Source of the DNA: Planctomycetota bacterium
GTDB lineage: Bacteria; Planctomycetota; PUPC01
DNA: 16,491 bases
Assembly (NCBI GenBank): GCA_003559755.1
Contig: PWKM01000085.1
Span: forward strand, 1 to 16,491
Direction of reading: 5' to 3'
A program made the position numbers and the translations under genes. Below, in pieces: positions 1-6,355 of the stretch (position 1 is the stretch's first letter; the number at the start of each line of letters is the position of its first letter). Below the pieces are notes generated by a model. The model was given only the letters and a program-made list of their open reading frames with translations. It did no database searches and had not been told where the DNA came from.

Positions 1-1
1 C

Positions 2-403
2 GCACTCAGCAAGCTAGATCGAGCGGAAGAAGCTCTCGCGGCGTGTGAGAGGGCGATTGAACTTAAGCCCGACTTCTCCGAAGCGTGGAGCAACAAAGGG
101 TTTGCTCTTGGCGAGCTTAATCGGCATGAAGAGGCGCTCGCCGCGTTAGACAAGGCAATTGCTTTAAAGCCCGATAATGGCTTGCCTTGGTATAATCGCG
201 CACGCCTGCGCTGTCGAACGGGGGAGGCACAGGATGTAGTTCTTGCGGACCTCCGGCGGGCGATCGAGCTTGATTCGGACCTTCGGAAGAATGCCCGGGA
301 GGAAGATGATTTCGCGTCGCTGCGGGGCGATCCGGAATTCGTCGAGCTCACCCGCGAGCGGGACGATGAGCCGTCCGACGAGTCCGCCCACTCCCCGCCG
401 TAA
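2..403 (+). CDS. TPR-repeat protein, C-terminal part (5' end outside window)
   Basis: The reading frame is open from the window edge to a TAA at 401-403, giving about 133 residues of a protein whose start lies outside. Two typical tetratricopeptide units are visible. The first has 'A...CERAIELKPDFSEAW', then 'NKGFALGELNRHEEALA', with 'KAIALKPDN' ending the second. The end, with an acidic-aromatic 'DDFASLRGDPEFVEL' segment, is a common tail of TPR proteins. TPR domains are protein-interaction scaffolds, and no enzymatic part is visible here, so the specific role is unknown. A hand count of bases 1-240 gives 135 G+C (56%), clearly lower than the neighbouring genes. It also uses AT-ending codons (gaa, aag, gat, ctt) that are scarce downstream. 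The last 30 or so residues return to GC-rich codons. It converges on larC. Confidence 0.85.
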   Translation, partial: ALSKLDRAEEALAACERAIELKPDFSEAWSNKGFALGELNRHEEALAALDKAIALKPDNGLPWYNRARLRCRTGEAQDVVLADLRRAIELDSDLRKNAREEDDFASLRGDPEFVELTRERDDEPSDESAHSPP

Positions 404-410
404 CCGGCGG
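395..410. terminator. Hairpin over the TPR stop codon, possible terminator between convergent genes
   Basis: CCGCCG (395-400) and CGGCGG (405-410) form a perfect 6-bp stem with a TAAC loop that contains the TPR gene's stop codon. A second small hairpin, GACGC/GCGTC, lies at 442-455. Neither is followed by a T-run on either strand, so these are not classical intrinsic terminators. Their position between two convergent genes is the main argument for a termination or 3'-end role. Confidence 0.3.
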
Positions 411-472
411 CACACACCCCGACAGCCGGCCCGGACGTGTGGACGCCGGGGCGTCGTGCGCCGACAGCGCGG

Positions 473-1663
473 TCAGGCCGGCTCGGCGGCGGCGACGGCG
501 TCGGCATAGACCTGGCGCAGGGGCCGGCCGCTCGCTCGGCCGACGCGGGCGCAGTCCTCGTACTCGGGCGACACGGTGATGACCTCGCCGTCGAGCAGCC
601 CGAGTTTGACCCGGACGGTCTCGCCGTCGAGCTCGACCTCGACGGTCCGGCGGTCGAGCTTGCTGCGGGCGTCCTCGCGACGGCGGATGCCGAACGTGGT
701 CGTCTGGCGGAAGATGATCGACTCGAGCGCCGCCCGGTCGGCCGGGCGGGCGATGACCGAGAGCAGGGTGCCGGGCCGCGATTTTTTCATCTGGATGGGG
801 ACGGTGAACACGTCGAGAGCCCCGGCCTCGAACAGGGCCTCGGCGGTGTGGGCGATGATCTCGGCCGAGGTATCGTCGATGTTCGCCTCGAGGACGGCCA
901 CCCGGTCGGCGGCCGGCCCGCCGCACTCGGTCCCGACGAGCAGGCGGAGCACGTTGGGCCGTTCGGCCCGGTCAGCGGACCCGGCCCCGAACCCGGAGCC
1001 GTCGAGCCGCATCGGGGGCGGCGTGCCGAACCGCTCGGCGAGCGCGGTCAGGATGGCGGCCCCGGTCGGAGTGGTCAGCTCGCCCTCGATCCCGGTGTGC
1101 TCGGTGGGGAACCCCTCGGCCAGGCGGACGGTCGCCGGGGCGGGCAGCGGGAGCAGGCCGTGCCGACACTGCACCGTGCCGCTGCCGAACCGGAGCGGGC
1201 CGGAGACGACCCGGCCGATGCCCAGCTCGTCCAGCCCGACCGCGGCCCCGACGATGTCGACGATCGAGTCCACCGCGCCCACCTCGTGGAAATGCACCTC
1301 GTCGATGGTGGTGCCGTGCACCGCGGCCTCGGCCTCGGCCAGCCGGACGAAGACCCGCCGGGCCCGGCTCTTCACGCTGTCCGACAGGTCCGCCGCCTCG
1401 ATGAGCGTCGTGATGTCGCGCAGGTTGCGATGGGGATGGTGATGCCCGCCGTCGGCGGCGGCGTGGTGGTGGACGTGGACGGTGAACTGGGTGGCGGCGA
1501 TGACTCCCCGGCTCACTCGCTCGGCGGACAGTTCGTAGCCGCTGAGGTCGAGCTTATCGAGCTCGCGCCGGAGCACGTCGAGCGGCAGGCCGGCGTCGAG
1601 CAGTGCCCCGACGATCATGTCGCCGCTGGCCCCGGAGAAGGTGTCGAAGAAGGCGGTTCTCAC
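473..1663 (-). CDS. larC: LarC, nickel insertion protein of nickel-pincer cofactor biosynthesis
   Basis: In the known family, LarC is the CTP-dependent cyclometallase that inserts nickel into pyridinium-3,5-bisthiocarboxylate mononucleotide, making the nickel-pincer cofactor of lactate racemase and related enzymes. The 396-aa product carries the family signatures in order. These are an N-terminal 'FSGASGDM' (9-16), a histidine-rich stretch (63-78), and 'VHFHEVGAVDSIVDIVG' (123-139). They continue with 'HGLLPLPAPAT' (168-178), 'GELTTPTGAA' (194-203), 'NIDD' (261-264) and 'MKKSRPG' (292-298). Both the LarC1-like and LarC2-like halves are in one continuous frame, unlike Lactobacillus, where a frameshift joins them. 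The start is GTG with GGAG 8 nt upstream. It follows a membrane-protein gene by 82 bp on the same strand and may share its transcript. No larA, larB or larE is in the window. Confidence 0.94.
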   Translation of the reverse strand: MRTAFFDTFSGASGDMIVGALLDAGLPLDVLRRELDKLDLSGYELSAERVSRGVIAATQFTVHVHHHAAADGGHHHPHRNLRDITTLIEAADLSDSVKSRARRVFVRLAEAEAAVHGTTIDEVHFHEVGAVDSIVDIVGAAVGLDELGIGRVVSGPLRFGSGTVQCRHGLLPLPAPATVRLAEGFPTEHTGIEGELTTPTGAAILTALAERFGTPPPMRLDGSGFGAGSADRAERPNVLRLLVGTECGGPAADRVAVLEANIDDTSAEIIAHTAEALFEAGALDVFTVPIQMKKSRPGTLLSVIARPADRAALESIIFRQTTTFGIRRREDARSKLDRRTVEVELDGETVRVKLGLLDGEVITVSPEYEDCARVGRASGRPLRQVYADAVAAAEPA

Positions 1664-1691
1664 GTGTGGTACTCCGCTGGTTGGCGAGTCG

Positions 1692-1713
1692 GCCGACGGG
1701 CAATGTCGTCGGC
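1692..1713 (-). other. Intergenic hairpin between the membrane-protein gene and larC
   Basis: GCCGACG (1692-1698) and CGTCGGC (1707-1713) form a perfect 7-bp stem with an 8-nt loop. It sits in the 82-bp gap between the stop of the 276-aa gene (1746) and the GTG of larC (1663). No T-run follows on the minus strand, so it may be an attenuating or transcript-end hairpin rather than a full terminator. I see no convincing larC promoter in this gap. Confidence 0.35.
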
Positions 1714-1745
1714 GGGAATGTAAATGGCGGTCGGGGGCGGTCCTG

Positions 1746-2576
1746 TCATCGCGGCTGCGAGAACTTGACCGTCCGGGCGATCAGGGAGTTGACGAGCGCC
1801 ACTCGCTGGTCGATCCTGGTTCGCATGTCTTGCGGGATGTCGCGTCGGCGGACCGCCTCGTATTGCTCGCGTGCCCGCCGGAAGTGTTGGACGGCCCGGG
1901 TGGCCTCTTCCCGCCGGTTCCGGTCGGGGGCCTCGGGCAGCGTATTCTGGTAGTGCGCCCAGCCGGCCCTGAACGTGGCGTGGGCCTGGTCGAGCATCTC
2001 GCGGCTGCGGGGGTCGAGTCCGGTGTCGTCGGTGTCGTTATCGGACAGGTCCACGTCCGACAGTCGGTCGTCGTCCGGCTCGGCGGGCTCGGCGGTCCGG
2101 CCGGGGTCGAGCGTCCCGATCTCCGGGTCCTCGATCTCCTCTCGGTCGGGCGGATCGGGCCGGGTGATGTCCGGTTCGTCGTACTCTCCGGCGCCGGTGC
2201 GTGGCGGGGTGTCCGGCTCGGTGCGCCGGTCGGGCCGATCCGGTCGGCGTACGGGCTCGGGCCGGTCGTTCTCGTCCAACCGGGCGATGTCGCGGGCCTG
2301 TTCCTGGAGCGCGGATGTCTGGTGGAAGGACGCCAGGAACCGGGCGCTGCGCCGGGCGAGCCGGCCGAGTTGGCCCGGTTCGCCCTCGACCTCGGCGTAG
2401 TGTTCGGGGGCCGAGGCGACCTCGCTCCACATGCCGGCGGCGAACCCGGCGGCCAGGGCGAGGAACGCGAGGGCGAGGATGGTCGCCAAGGCGCCCTTGG
2501 TCGCCCGCCACAGCGCCCGGCGGCGGGCGGCTCGGGCCAGCGAGCCGGGGGATGCGTTTCTGCTTTCTTCGGACAA
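1746..2576 (-). CDS. Single-pass membrane protein with acidic disordered linker, function unknown
   Basis: I do not recognise this 276-aa protein. A basic N-terminus (R14-R24) precedes one hydrophobic helix at about 28-50, which predicts an inside-basic N-terminal anchor. Residues about 55-100 look helical. Residues about 101-188 are rich in Asp, Glu, Pro and Arg and look disordered. Residues about 189-272 are again helical, with 'FRAGWAHYQ' and 'HFRRAREQYEAV' resembling TPR-like helices. The start is TTG at 2576. It is preferred because the complement reads GGAAAGGG about 6 nt upstream, no ATG sits nearby in frame, and a minus-strand promoter lies just beyond. It is divergent from the VWA membrane protein, with 88 bp between the starts, and may share a task with it, but this is only context. 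larC follows on the same strand. Confidence 0.72.
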   Translation of the reverse strand: MSEESRNASPGSLARAARRRALWRATKGALATILALAFLALAAGFAAGMWSEVASAPEHYAEVEGEPGQLGRLARRSARFLASFHQTSALQEQARDIARLDENDRPEPVRRPDRPDRRTEPDTPPRTGAGEYDEPDITRPDPPDREEIEDPEIGTLDPGRTAEPAEPDDDRLSDVDLSDNDTDDTGLDPRSREMLDQAHATFRAGWAHYQNTLPEAPDRNRREEATRAVQHFRRAREQYEAVRRRDIPQDMRTRIDQRVALVNSLIARTVKFSQPR

Positions 2577-2606
2577 AATGAACCCTTTCCGTTTTATGCT
2601 CGTACA

Positions 2607-2618
2607 ATACTATAGTAT
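2607..2618. promoter_or_regulatory. 12-bp perfect palindrome in the divergent promoter region, possible operator
   Basis: ATACTATAGTAT is a perfect 12-bp palindrome, and the adjoining AGTATACT (2614-2621) is a second, overlapping 8-bp palindrome. The element covers the minus-strand -10 box. The plus strand also offers TATACT (2616-2621) as a possible -10 for the VWA gene, although no good -35 is seen there. A dyad over two divergent promoters would suit a shared repressor, but AT-rich -10 boxes produce such symmetry easily. Confidence 0.35.
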
Positions 2619-2637
2619 ACTCATGTATGGGCGACAA
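2609..2637 (-). promoter_or_regulatory. Sigma70-type promoter for the 276-aa membrane protein (and perhaps larC)
   Basis: On the minus strand, TTGTCG (2632-2637) and TATAGT (2609-2614) are spaced by exactly 17 bp. The predicted start of transcription is near 2602, leaving a leader of about 26 nt that contains the GGAAAGGG ribosome binding site. The spacing and fit are good, but this is prediction only. Confidence 0.55.
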
Positions 2638-2664
2638 TAAAGCGTCAGAGATTGGTTATACAGG

Positions 2665-5178
2665 ATGCGAATCGAGATCAGCATACTATTGATCTTCGCG
2701 CCGCTGGCTGCGGGGGCCGCGTGGTGGCTGCTCTATCGCGCCCGCCGCGGGGGGCTGGCCGCCGGTTCGGCCGCGCTGTCGGCCGGGCTGATCGTGGTCG
2801 CGTTGGCCGGCCTGTTTGCCGGGCGGCCGAGCGGGCTCCGCGTGTTCGTGGTCGATGTGTCGGGGAGTATGCGGGGGCAGACCGCCGAGTTCGGCGACCG
2901 GATTCTGGCCGAGGCCGAGCGGCTGTCGAGCCGGGACCAGGTCGCGGTCGTCGCCCTGGGTGCGACCCCGCAGGTGGTGCTGCCGCCCACGCCGACCGAC
3001 CGGCTCCCCGGCTCGCTGCCCGAGCTGACCGGCGACGAGCGGGGCACGGACATCGCGGCGGCGGTCGAGCTCGCCGCCGGGCTGTTCCCGGCCGACGGCG
3101 GGGGCGACATCGTGCTGGTCACCGACGGGCGGGCGACGCGGGGCGACACCGGCCTGGCGGCGGCCCGGCTCGCCGCACGGGGCATCCCGGTCCATCTGTT
3201 CCGGCTCGAGCCGCACCGTGACCGGGACGCCTGGATCGAAACGGTCCGGGCGCCGGCGTCGGTCCCCCGGGGCCAGTCCGCCCACGTCGAGGTCATCGCC
3301 GGGGCCAACCAGCCGCTGGCGGGGCGGCTCGAGCTGGCCGTGGACGGCCGCACGTTCGCCACCGAAGAGGCGATCGAGCTCCCCGCCGGCAGGCGCGCGT
3401 TCCATTTCCGGGTGCCCGCCGAGCGGCTGATGTCGCCCGGCCTGCGGGTCATCTCGGCCACGATCCATTCCGCCGGCGACACGGTCCCCGAGAACAACGT
3501 CGCGTCGGCGGCGGTCCGAGTCCGCGGCGAGCTCAACGTGACCTACGTTGCGGCCGACGGCGGCCGCAGCGTGGCCGGGGCGCTGGATGCGTCCGACTCG
3601 ATCATCCTGCGGACCGTGGCCCCCGCCGACCTGGCCACGACCAGCGAGGCGGTCCTGGATTCGGACGTGGTCGTGCTGGACAACATCGCGGCCGACGCGC
3701 TGGGCGGTCGCCGGGTCCGGTGGATCGAGTCGTTCGTGACCGACGCCGGGGGCGGGCTGATCGTGCTGGGCGGCCCCGACAGCTACGGGCCGGGCGGATA
3801 CGCCGAGACGCCGCTCGCCGACCTGCTCCCGGTCGATCCCGACCCCGAGCGGCGGGCGGCGAGGCCGACCTCGGTGGCGATCGTCGCCGACCGGTCGGGC
3901 AGCATGGCCATCAAGGTCGGCGGGCGACAGCGGATCGAGTACGTGCACGAGGCGGTCCTCCGCGCCCAGGCCGAGTTCGGGGCGGCGGGCGGCGACCGGG
4001 CCGACGAGCTCAGCGTCATCCAGTTCCACCACCTGCCCGAGACCCTGGTCGAGCGGCGGTACGCCGGCACCCCCGAGGCGGCCGAGGCGATCCGGGCGGC
4101 GCTGTCCGACCTGTTCCCCCAGGGCGATACCCGGATCGACCGGGCGCTCGACGCCGCCCGCGACCTGCTCAGGCAGTCCGACCTCCGCCGACACATCATC
4201 CTGGTCTCGGACGGCGAGTGCCGGACCGAGCTGCGGGCGGACCGGCTCATCGAGCAGATGAAGGCGGACGGCGTCGTGCTCTCGGTCCTGGCCACGGCGG
4301 ACTCGATGGACGAGCCGGGGCTGATCGAACTCCAGGCGGTGACCGAGGCGACCGAGGGCCGGTTCGTCCTGCTCCACGACATCCGGGACCTGCCGGCGGC
4401 GATGGCCCGGGAGACGCGGACCGTCGCCGGGCCGCTCGTCCGGGAGGGCGAGTTCGCGGTCGCACGCGGGCCCGGCACCTGGCCGGGCGAGGTCGCCGCA
4501 CCGGACCGGGTGACCGGATATGTGATCACCGGCGCCCGCGACGAGGCCCCGCCCATCCTGCTTGCCGACCGGGAACCGATCCTCGCCGCGTGGCCGAGGG
4601 GGCTGGGCCGAGTCGCGGCCTGCACCACGTCGGTGGACGAGTGGGCACCGGGCTGGGCACAGAGCGCTCCCGCATTCTTCGAGGACCTCGTGGTGTGGGC
4701 CGCCGGCAGAGAGAGGGGCGAGATGGTGGACGCCCGGCTGACGTACAGCGGCGGCACCGTCCACATCAAGGCACACGCGGTCGCAGAACTCGGCGACGCC
4801 GACCTGATCGCCGTCGTTCGAGGGCCGGACGGCCGACGCTGGGAGATCGCTCTGCCGCAGATGGGCCGGCACCGATACGAAGGGCAGCTCGATACGCCCG
4901 CCGAGGGCACGTACGTGGCCTCGGTCCGCGACGCCGAAACGGGCTCGCTGCTCGGTACCGGGCACGTGACCATCGACGTAGCGGAAGAGTGGCGGCCGGG
5001 CGGCGAGCCCGGAGCCGGGACATTGCTGGCCGGGGTGACGGGCGGCGAAATCATCGCCGACCTGACCGAGCTGCCGCCGCCCGTCCGGGCCGCTGCCGCC
5101 CGCCGGGCCACGGCCAACCTCGCCTACCTCCTCCTGGCGGCGGCCGCCCTGGGCTTCGTGGTCTCCGTCATCCGATGA
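2665..5178 (+). CDS. Membrane protein with two VWA domains and a glutamine-amidotransferase-like domain
   Basis: This 837-aa protein has two N-terminal hydrophobic helices (about 5-24 and 36-52) and one C-terminal helix (about 817-835), so the large middle part lies on one face of the membrane. The first VWA domain has a complete MIDAS metal site: DVSGSM (64-69), T128 and D154 in 'VTDG'. A beta-sandwich-like stretch follows (about 190-290). Next comes a segment resembling the class I glutamine-amidotransferase fold (about 290-395, 'DVVVLDNI' and 'GGGLIVLGGPDSYGPGGY'). A second VWA domain also has a full MIDAS: DRSGSM (409-414), T489 and D516 in 'VSDG'. Such proteins occur in planctomycete and Bacteroidetes-type BatA/aerotolerance-like clusters, but the usual MoxR ATPase and DUF58 genes are absent here. 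No strong ribosome binding site precedes the ATG. Metal-dependent protein binding is a family inference, and the target is unknown. Confidence 0.85.
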   Translation: MRIEISILLIFAPLAAGAAWWLLYRARRGGLAAGSAALSAGLIVVALAGLFAGRPSGLRVFVVDVSGSMRGQTAEFGDRILAEAERLSSRDQVAVVALGATPQVVLPPTPTDRLPGSLPELTGDERGTDIAAAVELAAGLFPADGGGDIVLVTDGRATRGDTGLAAARLAARGIPVHLFRLEPHRDRDAWIETVRAPASVPRGQSAHVEVIAGANQPLAGRLELAVDGRTFATEEAIELPAGRRAFHFRVPAERLMSPGLRVISATIHSAGDTVPENNVASAAVRVRGELNVTYVAADGGRSVAGALDASDSIILRTVAPADLATTSEAVLDSDVVVLDNIAADALGGRRVRWIESFVTDAGGGLIVLGGPDSYGPGGYAETPLADLLPVDPDPERRAARPTSVAIVADRSGSMAIKVGGRQRIEYVHEAVLRAQAEFGAAGGDRADELSVIQFHHLPETLVERRYAGTPEAAEAIRAALSDLFPQGDTRIDRALDAARDLLRQSDLRRHIILVSDGECRTELRADRLIEQMKADGVVLSVLATADSMDEPGLIELQAVTEATEGRFVLLHDIRDLPAAMARETRTVAGPLVREGEFAVARGPGTWPGEVAAPDRVTGYVITGARDEAPPILLADREPILAAWPRGLGRVAACTTSVDEWAPGWAQSAPAFFEDLVVWAAGRERGEMVDARLTYSGGTVHIKAHAVAELGDADLIAVVRGPDGRRWEIALPQMGRHRYEGQLDTPAEGTYVASVRDAETGSLLGTGHVTIDVAEEWRPGGEPGAGTLLAGVTGGEIIADLTELPPPVRAAAARRATANLAYLLLAAAALGFVVSVIR

Positions 5179-5199
5179 CGGCTTGCCGAGGCCGGGATG

Positions 5200-5227
5200 T
5201 TGATTCGCCGGCGGGCCATGATAGAAT
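5200..5227 (+). promoter_or_regulatory. Promoter for the 95-aa membrane protein
   Basis: TTGATT (5200-5205) and TAGAAT (5222-5227) are spaced by 16 bp, in the 75-bp gap after the VWA gene. Transcription would begin near 5234, giving a leader of about 20 nt with GAGGAG just before the ATG. The small gene could therefore be expressed on its own as well as by read-through. Confidence 0.5.
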
Positions 5228-5253
5228 AGAGAGGACCTGACTGAGGAGAAACG

Positions 5254-5541
5254 ATGCAGAAGAAAACACGAAAGCTGGTTCTGGTTCTCCTGTTCGCGGC
5301 AGGAATCCTTGTCCTGGCGGTCGCCTACATGCTGTCCCCCGAGACCACCGGCTACGAGGCGATCCAGCAACAGGAAGCCCAACAGCAGCGCGAACGGGAG
5401 CTCCGGGAACAGATGCTCGAACTGAGAACCGAGCAGTTGGATGAGGAGCTCAACGAACAGACCCCGCTGCTTCCGGAAGCCGACGACGAGGATGACGAGG
5501 GGGACGATGGCCGGGAGGCAGAGGCGTCGGCGGACGGATAA
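5254..5541 (+). CDS. Small single-pass membrane protein with coiled coil and acidic tail
   Basis: The 95-aa product starts with a basic cluster (MQKKTRK) followed by one hydrophobic helix (about 8-27), so it should insert with the N-terminus inside. Residues about 36-68 are rich in Gln, Glu, Arg and Leu with a regular pattern that suggests a coiled coil. The tail (76-90) is almost all Asp, Glu and Gly. The ATG has a good GAGGAG about 5 nt upstream and a promoter of its own. I cannot assign a family. The architecture (anchor, then charged helix, then acidic tail) resembles a small scaffold or stator-like membrane protein, but that is only shape. It follows the VWA membrane protein by 75 bp on the same strand. 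Confidence 0.7.
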   Translation: MQKKTRKLVLVLLFAAGILVLAVAYMLSPETTGYEAIQQQEAQQQRERELREQMLELRTEQLDEELNEQTPLLPEADDEDDEGDDGREAEASADG

Positions 5542-5689
5542 CGCCGCCGCACACCTCGCTTGGAGGACCGCCCGACTCCGCACCACAACCGCCTGATCCC
5601 GGTCCGCCGGGGTTCCCGATCAACCTGATCATTATCGCCGGCCCCGGGTCGGGGACGCGCTGTTCGTTCCGCCGGCCGTCGGTGTCCCG
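5542..5689. other. Intergenic stretch between convergent genes, small hairpin only
   Basis: This 148-bp spacer has no coding signal that I can support. CCCCG (5642-5646) and CGGGG (5650-5654) make a 5-bp stem with a 3-nt loop. It is followed on the plus strand only by a weak T-containing stretch, so it is at best a poor terminator for the 95-aa gene. Confidence 0.3.
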
Positions 5690-6259
5690 TTATTCCCGCG
5701 ACGCGATCGTGAACACTTCCAGGGCGGCGGCGACCTCGCCCATCGAGTCCTCGATCGGCACGAAATACCGGACGGTCGGATTGGGGTTCGTCTCCTTCGT
5801 CGGCAGGAACAGGCCCCGGTCGATCAGGAGTTCGGCGCCGGGCCGGCTGTCGACGGTTTTCCAGGCCGGTTTTCCTTCGAGGAAGACGCGGCGGAGCTCG
5901 CGGAACATCTTCTGCGGCCGGTATCCGCGGTTCGGCGGCGATTTCACCGCGTCGAACGCCCGGACCGAGCCGAAGAGGTGCGCTTCGCCGCAATCGGGCA
6001 GGTCGGGCCGGCGCCGCCACAGCGTGGTCGAGATGGGGATGCGGCACAGTTGTTCGAGCCGGAGCAGGTGCTTTTTGATCGGGGCGGTGACGCCGGCGTC
6101 GAAGTTCAGGTCGTCGCCGGACATAAACGCCTGCGAGTCCGGCGTGTACATCTTGCGGCATTCATCGCCCTCGATGAACATCTGGCCGAGGCGGGCGATA
6201 GCGGCCAGTTCCGCCTTCACCTCGTCCAGGGTCAACGTCTTGCTTCGTTTCGCGGTCAT
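5690..6259 (-). CDS. Conserved-looking protein of unknown function next to a DUF4091 gene
   Basis: I do not recognise this 189-aa protein. It has no signal peptide or membrane helix, so it is probably cytoplasmic. The N-terminus (10-29) is an amphipathic helix. It is followed by an acidic and aromatic stretch ('FIEGDECRKMYTPD', 28-41, and 'GDDLNFD', 48-54). After that comes a helix (about 60-72) and 'WRRRPDLPDC' (81-90). There are three cysteines, at 34, 72 and 90. The C-terminal part (about 112-185) mixes basic helix and short strands. The ATG at 6259 has AAGGGG about 8 nt upstream. It lies 96 bp downstream of the DUF4091 gene, so the two are probably co-transcribed, with a strong hairpin between them that could lower its expression. 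Confidence 0.72.
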   Translation of the reverse strand: MTAKRSKTLTLDEVKAELAAIARLGQMFIEGDECRKMYTPDSQAFMSGDDLNFDAGVTAPIKKHLLRLEQLCRIPISTTLWRRRPDLPDCGEAHLFGSVRAFDAVKSPPNRGYRPQKMFRELRRVFLEGKPAWKTVDSRPGAELLIDRGLFLPTKETNPNPTVRYFVPIEDSMGEVAAALEVFTIASRE

Positions 6260-6308
6260 TTCAAAGCCCCTTCACTGATCGAATTCATCGTGTCATTCAG
6301 CAGACAGA

Positions 6309-6351
6309 GAGCCCGAGGCCGGCGGGCAAGCGTCCGCCCGCCGGTCGGCTC
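6309..6351 (-). terminator. Strong hairpin between the DUF4091 gene and the 189-aa gene
   Basis: CCGGCGGGC (6319-6327) and GCCCGCCGG (6336-6344) form a perfect 9-bp stem with an 8-nt loop. The stem is extended by GAGCC (6309-6313) with GGCTC (6347-6351) across an asymmetric internal loop. It begins just after the TAA of the upstream gene (6356-6358). There is no clear T-run on the minus strand, so partial termination or protection of the upstream mRNA's 3' end is more likely than complete termination. Confidence 0.5.
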
Positions 6352-6355
6352 GGCC

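Noticed and set aside
2590..2610. Resemblance of the plus strand to the lac promoter (TTTATGCTCG)
   Set aside because: The similarity is short and no proper -35 box is present at the right spacing.
2686..5586. 966-aa open frame antisense to the VWA gene
   Set aside because: Its composition is low-complexity Arg/Gly/Pro typical of antisense frames in high-GC DNA, and the plus-strand frame has complete VWA motifs.
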